Under the pieces are notes generated by a model that saw only the letters and a program-made list of their open reading frames with translations, was not told the DNA's origin and did not search any database. From positions 565,417-629,416 of the forward strand of contig MKSN01000001.1 of NCBI GenBank assembly GCA_001897295.1: a DNA stretch of 64,000 nt. The letters are read 5' to 3'. Position numbers and translations under genes: made by a program. Source of the DNA: Candidatus Saccharibacteria bacterium 49-20 (GTDB lineage: Bacteria > Patescibacteriota > Saccharimonadia > Saccharimonadales > Saccharimonadaceae). Numbering within the stretch: position 1 is the first letter of the stretch; every line of letters begins with the position of its first letter. Shown here piece by piece: positions 14,586-22,944 of this stretch.

Positions 14586-15434
14586 CTAAAGCTGAACACT
14601 ATATGTAACGTATTTACGCGGCATACCCTCGGTACCTACGATAGATGACACCTTCGAGAAGAGTGAAACTTCCATCGTCAGCTTCCCTGCACCATCGGCC
14701 GTCCCGGCACACAGGTAGGTAATCGTCGTTGAATCCATGTAGTCGTCTTTGTACTTGGCATTGTACTTTTCAAGCTCTTTAGGTGTCGGATAGGTGCCGC
14801 AACGCGTACCGTCCAGCTCCATCCACCCCAAGCCATCACCCCAGCCGCGTACATCCATCATCAGGCGATCATAGGTAGCACCCCTTTCGGCGTTGTAGCT
14901 GACATCGGCGGTAAATTTTGTATACACCACACCCTCTCGTGGCTGCGAGACCTCTTCGCTCGTGGGCGCGTAGCCCTTTTGTACATCACGAATCGTCATA
15001 TCAAATGGACCAAACTCAACCGTTTCGTCAGCCGAGAAATCCTTCTTCGCAGCCTCGAGTGTAGCAACCGCCTTTGGATATTCACTCGATGTGGTAAAGA
15101 GCCCGTTAATGATTGGACCGAGCGTAGAAAGACTGGCGAGCACAGTAATCGCAAAGAGCACCATCGCAACCGACGCACCAATAGTACCAAGAAGGCTCAG
15201 CACAAATTGCGGCATAAATTGACGTGGTGGCTTTTCTTGAAGCTCAACACTTCGACGACGCGTCTTGCGTGTTTGCACGAGCCCTGCGATACCAAAGCCC
15301 AGCCCCACGGGCGCGAGCCACACACAGGTTACAATACTCACAAGCCCAAATATAAATGAGCGTTGCTGATAGCCTTGAAGAAGACTATCCTGAGGCGATT
15401 CAGGAGCTTGAATTGGTTGAGGTTGTTCGTTCAT
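14586..15434 (-). CDS. membrane protein with DUF4190-like N-terminus, unknown function
   Basis: 282 residues from ATG at 15434 with GGAG five bases upstream. After a Gln/Pro-rich cytoplasmic start come two to three hydrophobic segments (FIFGLVSIVTCVWLAPVGLG and a second at about residues 75-105), arranged as in DUF4190-type proteins. The remaining 160 residues form a soluble, probably extracellular beta-rich domain with a cysteine pair (DGTRCGTYPTP and TYLCAG). It lies between ftsA and ftsZ, nine bases after ftsA, so a role at the division site is possible but not shown. Confidence 0.6.
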   Translation of the reverse strand: MNEQPQPIQAPESPQDSLLQGYQQRSFIFGLVSIVTCVWLAPVGLGFGIAGLVQTRKTRRRSVELQEKPPRQFMPQFVLSLLGTIGASVAMVLFAITVLASLSTLGPIINGLFTTSSEYPKAVATLEAAKKDFSADETVEFGPFDMTIRDVQKGYAPTSEEVSQPREGVVYTKFTADVSYNAERGATYDRLMMDVRGWGDGLGWMELDGTRCGTYPTPKELEKYNAKYKDDYMDSTTITYLCAGTADGAGKLTMEVSLFSKVSSIVGTEGMPRKYVTYSVQL

Positions 15435-15443
15435 AAGATCTCC

Positions 15444-16685
15444 TTACGGCTTAAACCAACCGAAAATCTTAGAGACGCCGCCCTTAAGATCTTTAGTTGA
15501 AGGCGCTTTGAACTTCGCGCCGCCACCGCGAGGCTTTTCGCGAGATGTCTGATCGCTATCGATAAGCATCAGGCCAATCGCAGTGGCAAACTCGGACTTA
15601 TCAATATCTTCTGCCACGCCGCCAAAGCCAGATGGCTGCCCAAGACGTGCAGCAAGGCCAAGTGTCTCCTTGGCGTATTCAGCAACATGCTTCAACTTTG
15701 CGCCACCACCTACAAGCACCACCCCACTCGGAAGCTTACCCGCACGACCAGCTTTCTTAAGGTGAAGTTGAATGCCATCGAAGATTTCTTCAAGACGCGC
15801 TTCAACAATCTCATTAATGTCTTCTGTTTTAAAGCTATAAATTTCACCCTCGTGCTTCACGCTTACCCCGGCGCTTTCGCTGTGGCTCAGCGCACAGGCG
15901 TGCTTTACCTTCACCTCTTCGGCTACTTCAGGGTCAGTTTTCAGGCCAATCGCGAGGTCGTTAGTAATGCTTGTGCCGCCAATCGGTACAACGCCCACAT
16001 ACTGAAGGTCACCCTCTTCATACACAGCGATACTAGTGGTTGAACCACCAAGGTCGATTACTGCAACGCCATTTTCGAGTTGCTGCTCGTTAAGAACTGC
16101 GCGCGATGCGGCCATAGAAGTTGGCACGACATTGTGTGGCTCAACTTGCGCAGATTCAGCCGCTTTCTCAACATTCACGAGGTACGGCGTAAGGGCTGAT
16201 ACGACGTGCGCATCAATTTCAAGCCGAGTGCCAGTCATACCAAGCGGATCCTTGATATTATCCTGCCCATCGAGCTTATAGGCGTGCGCCACGACATCGA
16301 GAATATCGCGATTCGCAGGCACCTTACCAAGGGTTGCGACCTCTTTAATACGGTCAAGGTCATCACGAGAAATTTCGTGCTCAGGTCCGCCCACGGCAAC
16401 CATGCCGTCGGCGTGAGTCGTCAAAATATGTGCACCATTCACGCTCACGGTAGCACCGTGAACTTGGTATCCACTCATGCGCTCGGCTTCGCCAAGCGCT
16501 TCATCAATAGCATGGCCGGGGCCCTGAAGATTAACCACCACCCCTTTGCGCATACCGGTATTTGCTGCCTGCCCAATACCAACAATCGTTGGTACCCCGG
16601 TCGAACTATCAACATGCGCCACAACGGCACGCACCTTGGTTGTTCCAATATCGAGACCTACAGCATACGAAGACGACTCTTGCAT
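15444..16685 (-). CDS. ftsA: cell division protein FtsA
   Basis: 413 residues, actin-like ATPase that ties FtsZ to the membrane. Seen: phosphate-1 motif GLDIGTTKVRAVV, the FtsA-specific SHS2 (1c) region with VSVNGAHI, phosphate-2 VIDLGGSTTSIAVY, and adenosine motif VVLVGGGAKLKHV. A C-terminal amphipathic end, GGVSKIFGWFKP, fits the membrane-targeting helix. The ATG lies six bases behind a TATACT box, so the message is probably leaderless. It precedes the 282-residue membrane protein and ftsZ on the same strand. Confidence 0.96.
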   Translation of the reverse strand: MQESSSYAVGLDIGTTKVRAVVAHVDSSTGVPTIVGIGQAANTGMRKGVVVNLQGPGHAIDEALGEAERMSGYQVHGATVSVNGAHILTTHADGMVAVGGPEHEISRDDLDRIKEVATLGKVPANRDILDVVAHAYKLDGQDNIKDPLGMTGTRLEIDAHVVSALTPYLVNVEKAAESAQVEPHNVVPTSMAASRAVLNEQQLENGVAVIDLGGSTTSIAVYEEGDLQYVGVVPIGGTSITNDLAIGLKTDPEVAEEVKVKHACALSHSESAGVSVKHEGEIYSFKTEDINEIVEARLEEIFDGIQLHLKKAGRAGKLPSGVVLVGGGAKLKHVAEYAKETLGLAARLGQPSGFGGVAEDIDKSEFATAIGLMLIDSDQTSREKPRGGGAKFKAPSTKDLKGGVSKIFGWFKP

Positions 16686-16723
16686 AGGGTTAGTATACCG
16701 CTTGTGGTAGAGGTTGTGAATAC

Positions 16724-17128
16724 CTAAGCGCCAAAGAATGACCTACCAAGTGCCTCATCGGCCTCTTCGATTGCAGCCAAAACTTGCTCACCAGCCCTGT
16801 CGATTGGAACCACTCCAAACCGAATAATTTTTTTCTCATCTTCAGCCGCTTGGCGCACATAGGCCAAAGGGCTGACACCATCAACCGTCAGCACGTCGCT
16901 GACATCACCCTCTCCCCACTCGCCCTCCGCTGGAGCATCTCGCTCAACTCGAATACATTCGTGGATCGCAAGCGCGCTCAATCGCTGCTCAAGTGCGCGG
17001 CGCACCTCTTCAAAAAATAATTCACGCGCCTCACTTGCTGCGCGTGAATCAATATCAAAATTTTCGATGGCTGGACGTGGTCGAACAGCCCCAAGCAGTG
17101 CGTCGTACTGACGAGCTAGCTCACCCAT
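16724..17128 (-). CDS. hypothetical protein downstream of map
   Basis: 134 residues from ATG at 17128, which overlaps the map stop codon by one base (TAATG), a sign of translational coupling; a longer frame extends upstream but only inside map. The protein is hydrophilic and mostly helical (ASEARELFFEEVRRALEQRL), with an acidic patch AEGEWGEGDVSD and no membrane segment. It is the third gene of adk-map-this, ending 38 bases before the ftsA start. Family not recognised. Confidence 0.6.
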   Translation of the reverse strand: MGELARQYDALLGAVRPRPAIENFDIDSRAASEARELFFEEVRRALEQRLSALAIHECIRVERDAPAEGEWGEGDVSDVLTVDGVSPLAYVRQAAEDEKKIIRFGVVPIDRAGEQVLAAIEEADEALGRSFFGA

Positions 17129-17880
17129 TAGAGGCGCGTCAGAATCTCCGCCCCATCCTCGGTAATAAGCACCGTGTGCTCGAAATGAGCCGCAAGACTT
17201 CCGTCCCAAGTGTTAATCGTCCAGCCGTCAGCGTCCACGGTGATTTTTTCACCACCCAAAGTTGCCATCGGCTCGATTGCAATCGTGTCACCAGGTGTCA
17301 AAAGCCCCATAGTTCCCTTTTTGCCGTAGTTTGGGATTTCAATGCCATCGTGCATTTCATGGCCAATTCCGTGCCCCACGAGTTCTCGAACAATCCCAAG
17401 CTTTGCATCTTTTAGTACCTTTTCGATTGCCGCGCTAATGTCGCCAATACGAACTGGGCCCTTAATGGCATCGATGCCCGCATAAAGGCTTTGCTCGGTC
17501 GCGTTAATAAGGTGCTTCTTCGCCCCACTTGGCTTGTCGCCGACAATCATCGTAAATGCGCTGTCTGTTTTCATATTCTTGTAGGTAATCACGAGGTCAA
17601 AGCTCACAACATCGCCTTCTTGCAAGATGTAATCACTTGGAATACTGTGTACGATTTGTTCGTTGGTAGAGATACAAATTGCAGCTGGAAAGTTTACTTC
17701 ATCGGTTTTATAGGTTGCGATTGCACCACGCGCTTTGATTTCGCGGTCTACCCACGCGTCGAGTTCTTTTTCAGACACACCCGGCTTTACCTGTTGTTTC
17801 AGGTCTTCGAGGAGTTGAGCAAGGATTTTACCCCCATCACGCATTGCCTGAATTTCAGCTTCGGTCTTTGGCTTCTGCAT
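17128..17880 (-). CDS. map: methionine aminopeptidase, type I
   Basis: 250 residues. Removes the initiator Met from new proteins. The dinuclear metal ligands expected in the pita-bread fold are visible: D95 in SFDLVI, D106 in TDSAFTM, His in GHGIGHEMHD, Glu in IAIEPMA and Glu in FEHTVLI. No N-terminal zinc-finger extension. It overlaps adk upstream by one base (TAATG) and the next gene by one base, giving a tightly coupled adk-map unit as in many bacteria. It works after the deformylase encoded at 25623. Confidence 0.97.
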   Translation of the reverse strand: MQKPKTEAEIQAMRDGGKILAQLLEDLKQQVKPGVSEKELDAWVDREIKARGAIATYKTDEVNFPAAICISTNEQIVHSIPSDYILQEGDVVSFDLVITYKNMKTDSAFTMIVGDKPSGAKKHLINATEQSLYAGIDAIKGPVRIGDISAAIEKVLKDAKLGIVRELVGHGIGHEMHDGIEIPNYGKKGTMGLLTPGDTIAIEPMATLGGEKITVDADGWTINTWDGSLAAHFEHTVLITEDGAEILTRL

Positions 17881-18428
17881 TAGAGTGCAATTCCCCTATT
17901 TTGAAGCTCGGCGTAAATGCGGTCGTGGATTTCACCCACTGTACCCACACCATCGATATGCACCACTGGAATGTGTTGCTCGCTGAAGAGCCCTAGAATC
18001 GGGTACATTTCTTGGCGATAAATTGCGAGGCGCTGGTCGATAGCTTCTGGAGTATCGTCGGCGCGCCCACGAATCGCAAGACGACGAAGCAATTCTTCGC
18101 GCGGCACCTCGAGTACAATTACGACGCCAATATCACGGCCGTGATCGGTCTTGCTGTTCACTAACCATTCCGCTTGTGGCATTTCGCGTGGGAAGCCATC
18201 GAGAATCACTTGGTCAATATCACCGGCCTTAGAAATTGCTTCGCCCATAATGCGTGTAATAACTTCGTGCGGCACAAGCTTACCTTCGTGCATCATTTGC
18301 AAAAGTTCAGAGTCGTGCGCATCGCGTAGGATTTGCCCCGCACTTAACCAGCGCCAACCTTGGCGCGCTGCGAGAATTTGCCCCTGCACACTTTTACCAG
18401 CTCCTGCTGGACCGAAAAATACAATCAT
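17880..18428 (-). CDS. adk: adenylate kinase
   Basis: 182 residues. Interconverts AMP, ADP and ATP. P-loop GPAGAGKS is at residues 6-13; the NMP-binding region SAGQILRDA and the DGFPREMPQAE motif follow; the LID is short (RGRADDTPEAI) and has no zinc cysteines. Length fits a short-form adenylate kinase. The ATG lies six bases behind a TATCAT box and no clear ribosome-binding site is seen, so it may be leaderless. It starts the coupled adk-map-hypothetical unit. Confidence 0.94.
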   Translation of the reverse strand: MIVFFGPAGAGKSVQGQILAARQGWRWLSAGQILRDAHDSELLQMMHEGKLVPHEVITRIMGEAISKAGDIDQVILDGFPREMPQAEWLVNSKTDHGRDIGVVIVLEVPREELLRRLAIRGRADDTPEAIDQRLAIYRQEMYPILGLFSEQHIPVVHIDGVGTVGEIHDRIYAELQNRGIAL

Positions 18429-18469
18429 GTCTTTATGATACCCTGTTCATCTTTATTTTTTATATAAAA

Positions 18470-18490
18470 AGCGCCGATTAATTCAGCGCT
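18470..18490 (-). terminator. terminator at the end of yqeY
   Basis: AGCGC ... GCGCT (18470-18474 with 18486-18490) followed on the minus strand by TTTTTAT. It overlaps the yqeY stop codon and closes the rpsU-yqeY unit. Confidence 0.7.
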
Positions 18491-18930
18491 TCTTTTACTA
18501 GTCGGGCGATGGTGCCGCCATCTGCGGCATTCCCAAGCTTACCCTTTACCGCGCCAATTACCTGCCCCATTGCTTGCGGGCCAGCTACGCCGAGTTCACC
18601 AATTGTGTCGTCGATTGCAACCTTGATGTCTTCTTCGCTTAGTTGTTCTGGAAGGTATGCTTCCAAAATCTTTGCTTCTGCTTGCTCGGTTTCGGCAAGT
18701 TCAGGACGCTCGGCGGCAACGTATTGCTGCACGCTATCAAGGCGCTTCTTTACTTCTTTGGCAACGAGTTGCTCGATAGATGCATCATCGAGGCCTTCGT
18801 CGCGCTTGTTCTTTGCGACTTCCTCGTTAAGAATCACGGCTTTAAGGCCGCGGAGCACATCGGCACGAAAACGATCGCCGCCCAAAAGAGCGGCTTTAAT
18901 ATCGTTATCGAGTTGTGACTTTAACGCCAC
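18478..18930 (-). CDS. yqeY: GatB/YqeY domain protein
   Basis: 150 residues. All-helical protein of the YqeY family: starts LKSQLDNDIKAALLGGDRFRADVLRGLKA, has the VAKEVKKRLDSVQQYVAAERPEL helix, the YLPEQLSEEDI turn, and ends in AMGQVIGAVKGKLGNAADG. The family resembles the tRNA-interacting tail of GatB; its exact role is unsettled. It follows rpsU by 11 bases, a common bacterial pairing, and ends in a terminator. Confidence 0.93.
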   Translation of the reverse strand: MALKSQLDNDIKAALLGGDRFRADVLRGLKAVILNEEVAKNKRDEGLDDASIEQLVAKEVKKRLDSVQQYVAAERPELAETEQAEAKILEAYLPEQLSEEDIKVAIDDTIGELGVAGPQAMGQVIGAVKGKLGNAADGGTIARLVKEALN

Positions 18931-18941
18931 GAGGTCACCTA

Positions 18942-19157
18942 CTAGCGAACGCCGAGACGAGCCTTTGCAAGCTTGTCGGCCTTACGCTCTTTACGGATGA
19001 TCGCCTTCTTGCGGCGTTCAACCTTGCTGATGTCCTTTGAAAAGCGCATAGAAGCCTTGGCCTCAGCGAGGACTCCGCTTTGTAGCACCTTTCGGTTGAA
19101 ACGACGAATGATGTTTTCGTTCGCTTCCTTGCTGTCTTTACGTGTTACTTGTACCAT
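18942..19157 (-). CDS. rpsU: 30S ribosomal protein S21
   Basis: 71 residues, very basic, with the S21 signature NENIIRRFNRKVLQSGVL and a basic C-terminal half. It binds the platform of the small subunit near the anti-Shine-Dalgarno end of 16S rRNA. The promoter on the minus strand is TTGCGT, 17 bases, TAAAAT, and the ATG lies only nine bases beyond it, so the message has at most a two-base leader. The rpsU-yqeY order is conserved in many bacteria. Confidence 0.96.
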   Translation of the reverse strand: MVQVTRKDSKEANENIIRRFNRKVLQSGVLAEAKASMRFSKDISKVERRKKAIIRKERKADKLAKARLGVR

Positions 19158-19201
19158 ATCTACGCTATTTTAACAGATGAGAGCGAGTTACGCAAGAGGT
19201 G

Positions 19202-20017
19202 TTATCGAATCGACAAAGAGATGTCATCGAGCCAAATATTACCCGTCGAGCCGTCATTGCCCACGCTAATCGTCATACCAGGGTACGCTGCGGTTGCCGT
19301 TCGGCTACATGTCACAAGTGTCCAGGTTGCTTTTGCGCCGTTGTAGCCACACGCAGCAAGTAGCGACCCATCAGACACACCACCAAATCGAATCTTCGAG
19401 TTATTAGCCGACCCGTCCCAGCTCGCGTCAGTAAGTATCCAAAGAGATACTGTCACAACCTTCCCTACTTCAACAGTGAGTGGACTACTTCGAAGTGGAC
19501 GGCCTGTTGCACCCGGCGATAAGCGAATCGAAGCACCACTCGTGCGGAACACGCCCGTATCAATCGTGACACCGCTCGCCGCCTGCACAGGCGCGGTTGC
19601 AACTTCAGGCTTGTTCCACCCCATCGTGTTATGACCAGGCGCGATGCCACTCGTCACATTTGCTTGGCTATTCGAAACATAATACGACGTCGTACTACCC
19701 GGCGTTTTTGATGCAGTAATGGCATACGTCTTAGGGTTTGCGGAATTATCACTCGAATATTCATACTTTGCCGCTTCACCGCTTGCAATCCCCGCATCAA
19801 CGAGAGTCGCAGGATAGTTGTCCGAGTTAAGCGCTGCGTACGCCAACACCTTCTTATTCACCTGAGCTAAGTTACTTTGAAGCGAGTTTGCCTCCGCCCT
19901 ATCTCGAATGCCTGTATACGCAACAATGGTCACGGCCGCAAGGATTGCAATTACCACGACAACGATAAGGAGTTCGACGATTGTAAAGCCCTTTGTTTGT
20001 TTTGCCCACCGTTTCAT
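19202..20017 (-). CDS. type IV pilin-like protein with C-terminal carbohydrate-binding-like domain
   Basis: 271 residues from ATG at 20017; a GTG at 20023 would add two residues and cannot be excluded. Prepilin signal: basic leader KRWAKQTKG, cleavage before FTIVELL, Glu at +5, then the hydrophobic helix. The stalk carries the usual low-complexity pilin region. The last 130 residues form a beta-sandwich-like domain resembling carbohydrate-binding modules: ASIRLSPGATGRPL, VVTVSLWILTDAS and the closing NIWLDDISLSI. It is one of three pilin-lectin fusions in this window. It probably sits in or at the tip of a pilus. Confidence 0.85.
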   Translation of the reverse strand: MKRWAKQTKGFTIVELLIVVVVIAILAAVTIVAYTGIRDRAEANSLQSNLAQVNKKVLAYAALNSDNYPATLVDAGIASGEAAKYEYSSDNSANPKTYAITASKTPGSTTSYYVSNSQANVTSGIAPGHNTMGWNKPEVATAPVQAASGVTIDTGVFRTSGASIRLSPGATGRPLRSSPLTVEVGKVVTVSLWILTDASWDGSANNSKIRFGGVSDGSLLAACGYNGAKATWTLVTCSRTATAAYPGMTISVGNDGSTGNIWLDDISLSIR

Positions 20018-20063
20018 TACCACCAGTTAAGCATAGGCGGTAGTGATTATCAAACACTGAAAC

Positions 20064-21749
20064 CTATATAAGCTCGAGGTGAAGCAAGCGGCCTTCGACG
20101 CTCCGTCGACCCTGCCACTCGTTTAGCTCCGGTGCATACCACGCCACAATCTGCACGCCTTGATCCACATAAAAATGCTCGGGTGCATTGAAGGCCACGA
20201 GGTCTATCTTTCCCGCCGCTGCATCCTTGAGTGTAAGCTTCACGTGCTGCCCACTATCGCCCATTCGCCGTACGCCAAATACCGTCAGCGTTTCGCTGCG
20301 AAGAATCGGCTGCGGGTTACCATTTCCAAACGGCTCAAGTGTATCTAAATACCCAATCAGCTCTTCCGTGACTTCATGAAGTAGCGCGTCGGCATCAGCA
20401 ACCGGCAAAAGAAGCGCTGCTTGGTTTTGTAGTTTTTGCTGCACATAAAATTCATTCACCCGCTTTCGAAATGCAGCGACGTTCGCAGTAGGAAGCGTCA
20501 CACCCGCAGCAAGCTTGTGACCACCACCTTTTGTAATAATATCGTCCGCCGAACGAATTGCATCCGCTGCGCTAAAGTCGCCATAACTTCGCGCCGAACC
20601 CTTCGCCTCTTCGCCATGTTCAGCTAACACAAACGTTGGCTTTTGATAGCGTTCTAAAAGCTTGGCTGCCACGATACCTACGATGCCGTGATTCCAGCCG
20701 GTCGAGCTTACTACCAGCACCGGGTCACTACTCAATTCCTCAGCCTGCACTAACGCTTCTTTTAATATCTCGTCTTGTTCCTTGCGTCGAGCCTGGTTCA
20801 TTTCATCAAGTTGACGCGCAAACTGCAACGCCTCCATTGGGTCAGTTGCCCTGAGCATATCGAGCGCATACTGCGCAGTTTCGAGTCGTCCCGCAGCATT
20901 CATGCGAGGCCCCAAAGAAAACCCAAGACTCCGTGCGTTCACCGTTTCAGGGCGCACGCCAGAAACGGCCATCAATGCCTTAAGTCCCTGACGACGCGTA
21001 CGCGCGAGCACCTTGAGACCCCAAAAGACATGTGTACGATTTTCATCAACCAGCGTCACGACGTCACATACCGTACCGAGCGCCACTAGGTCGAGCAGCC
21101 ATTTTTCTTGGCCAGTCTCAAGCCCACCAAGCTTTGTTTGTAGCGCCTGTACCAACTTGAAGGCAACTCCCACACCAGGTAGATCAAGAAATGGATAGAT
21201 TTTGCCCTGCTGCTTGGAATCAGGTTTAAGAAGATATTTCTCATACTCATCAGGGAAATCTTGCAGTAGCCGCTTTGGGTTAATGACCGCAACTGCTGGC
21301 GGCTGCTCGGGCGCAACGTTGTGGTGATCGGTCACGATCACGTCCATACCAAGCTCTTTCGCTCGCGTAATTTCCTTGTGGCTCAGGCTTCCGCAGTCAA
21401 CGGTCAAAATTAGATCGGCACCTTTTTCGGCGATTCGCTCAATGGCGTCTACCGTCAGCCCGTACCCTTCGGTGAAACGGTTTGGAATAAACGCATCGAC
21501 GTGCTCGAAACCGAAACTTGCGAGCGCGTCCAAAAGCACCGTGGTGGCAGTCAGCCCGTCAATGTCGTAGTCGCCATAAATCGTAATACGCTCCTGGTTC
21601 TTATGTGCTTCTACTAATCGCTCGACTGCCGGAAGCATATCAGGAAGTAAAAACGGATCATGCTTTGCGTCGTAATTTGGCGAAAGAAAAACCGCCTTCC
21701 GTTCCGGAGTAATACCTCTGGATTTCAGAATGCGGTCAAATAAATTCAT
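20064..21749 (-). CDS. recJ: single-stranded-DNA-specific exonuclease RecJ
   Basis: 561 residues. DHH-family 5'-3' single-strand exonuclease used in recombination and repair. The metal-binding motifs are visible: ITIYGDYDIDGLTATTVL, ILTVDCGS, VTDHHNVAPEQPPA and LVALGTVCDVVTL, and in the DHHA1 part GGGHKLAAGVTL. The C-terminal OB-like domain includes EPFGNGNPQPIL. Length matches bacterial RecJ. The start overlaps the stop of the winged-helix gene by one base (TAATG), so the two are coupled. Confidence 0.97.
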   Translation of the reverse strand: MNLFDRILKSRGITPERKAVFLSPNYDAKHDPFLLPDMLPAVERLVEAHKNQERITIYGDYDIDGLTATTVLLDALASFGFEHVDAFIPNRFTEGYGLTVDAIERIAEKGADLILTVDCGSLSHKEITRAKELGMDVIVTDHHNVAPEQPPAVAVINPKRLLQDFPDEYEKYLLKPDSKQQGKIYPFLDLPGVGVAFKLVQALQTKLGGLETGQEKWLLDLVALGTVCDVVTLVDENRTHVFWGLKVLARTRRQGLKALMAVSGVRPETVNARSLGFSLGPRMNAAGRLETAQYALDMLRATDPMEALQFARQLDEMNQARRKEQDEILKEALVQAEELSSDPVLVVSSTGWNHGIVGIVAAKLLERYQKPTFVLAEHGEEAKGSARSYGDFSAADAIRSADDIITKGGGHKLAAGVTLPTANVAAFRKRVNEFYVQQKLQNQAALLLPVADADALLHEVTEELIGYLDTLEPFGNGNPQPILRSETLTVFGVRRMGDSGQHVKLTLKDAAAGKIDLVAFNAPEHFYVDQGVQIVAWYAPELNEWQGRRSVEGRLLHLELI

Positions 21750-22051
21750 TAGGCTACGTCAGATGAAGTTCGCTTTGGTCGTGCAGCGTGTTGCTGTGAC
21801 TTAATCACGATGCTCTGGAGCTCTTTGAAGATTGGGAACTGCTTATTGGTTGCGTAAATCTTGGTATTACCCTGACGTTCGCTCAAAAGGAATCCCACCT
21901 TTTCAAGACGCTTCAACTCACGCTGAATATTGCCTGGATCTTCTTTAATTAGCTTGGCAAGGCCACGTACGTGAGTACGAAAATCTGGGTATTTGGCATA
22001 GACCACAACAATCTTGCGCCTAACCCGAGATGTAATGAAAACGTCTAACAT
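21749..22051 (-). CDS. winged helix-turn-helix DNA-binding protein
   Basis: 100 residues. An ArsR/MarR-like winged helix: RRKIVVVYAKYPDF, the recognition unit VRGLAKLIKEDPGNIQREL and KRLEKVGFLLSERQGNTKIYA as the wing. No metal-binding cysteines. The ATG follows AGGGGAAG. The promoter TTGACC-N18-TAGAAT lies at 22099-22128, overlapping the end of the upstream phosphoribosyltransferase gene. Translationally coupled to recJ by a one-base overlap; it may regulate its own unit, which is inference. Confidence 0.8.
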   Translation of the reverse strand: MLDVFITSRVRRKIVVVYAKYPDFRTHVRGLAKLIKEDPGNIQRELKRLEKVGFLLSERQGNTKIYATNKQFPIFKELQSIVIKSQQHAARPKRTSSDVA

Positions 22052-22124
22052 GCTTCCCCTTTTAACTACTATTGGCCTCTCAGAACCTGTTGATAATTAT
22101 TCTACACTTCTTAACCCTGTATGG

Positions 22125-22781
22125 TCAACGCCAATTGAGGATGATTTTGTTAATTTTATCGACAGTTTCCTCGTGAGAAGGAATTTCATTTACCGTGTAG
22201 TAGTGGTCTGTGTCGAAGTAATTTACTTTTACGTCAAGGATGTGAAGCTCGTCGGCCATCACGTGCAAACGGTCAATTGCCCCCTCTGACGCTACGGGCG
22301 CAGCAATCACCAGGCGGTTAATGCGGACTCGTTTCAAGAACTCAAGCGCCACATCAAGCACCGTACTATCAGAGAAGCCGTCGTTAACAAGAATAATCGT
22401 GTGGTCACGCAACAGGTCGAAATCAATCAATCCACCCTCACCAAGCAATCGGTTGATGCGTTGAAAGGCTTGGCGCTTTTGGTCGTCAAGATAGCCGTGA
22501 AATTCACTGGTATACTCTTCGATTTCACCACTCGAAAATTCACTGTTATAGGTAAAGTTGCCTGTTTGAGACACGCCGCCAAAGCTCACGCTCTCACCGG
22601 GGACTTCGATATCTTCAACAAGCAGCATCGTCAGCACGCAGTGAAGCTGCGCCGCAATTTGCTCGCCCACCATGACACCACCGTCACTCAACGCAACGAC
22701 TGCGCAGTTTTCGTAGCGGTACTTCTCAAAGAGCTGGGCGGCAAGTTGTTGGCCAGCGTGGATGCGAGACTCAAAATACAT
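22125..22781 (-). CDS. phosphoribosyltransferase-like protein
   Basis: 218 residues from ATG at 22781, which lies about ten bases behind TAGAAT and has no clear ribosome-binding site (leaderless). The first part FESRIHAGQQLAAQL and CAVVALSDGGVMVGEQIA resembles the start of type I phosphoribosyltransferases such as those with FxDRxxAGxxLA and ALPRGGVPV. The PRPP loop equivalent is HTIILVNDGFSDSTV, where typical enzymes have VDDGxATG/T; the second acidic residue is kept but the loop is changed. The substrate is unknown and activity uncertain. Confidence 0.75.
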   Translation of the reverse strand: MYFESRIHAGQQLAAQLFEKYRYENCAVVALSDGGVMVGEQIAAQLHCVLTMLLVEDIEVPGESVSFGGVSQTGNFTYNSEFSSGEIEEYTSEFHGYLDDQKRQAFQRINRLLGEGGLIDFDLLRDHTIILVNDGFSDSTVLDVALEFLKRVRINRLVIAAPVASEGAIDRLHVMADELHILDVKVNYFDTDHYYTVNEIPSHEETVDKINKIILNWR

Positions 22782-22798
22782 ATGCTTATATTCTAGCA

Positions 22799-22925
22799 CG
22801 GGCAAACGAGGGTTCAGAGGTATATTTTGACGACAACTGCAGCCTGAGTTGAAATGGGCGCAGAGGCCCCATTGAAACCCAGCGCGAAGCCGTCTCAAAA
22901 TGTAGCTATGTGCCCTCGTTTCCCG
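22799..22925. repeat. imperfect long inverted repeat between divergent genes (element A)
   Basis: Outer arms 22799-22812 and 22913-22925 (CGGGCAAACGAGGG / CCCTCGTTTCCCG) pair with one extra base. Further in, TATATTTTGA near 22821 faces TCTCAAAATGT near 22893. It fills the space between two probably leaderless genes, and its inner arms share TATTTTGA with element B at 25418-25601. Confidence 0.6.
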
Positions 22926-22944
22926 ACTGCTATACTATGTATAT

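Noticed and set aside
16724..17209. Longer start (161 codons) for the gene after map
   Set aside because: The extra 27 codons lie inside map; the ATG at 17128 overlaps the map stop in the usual coupled way.
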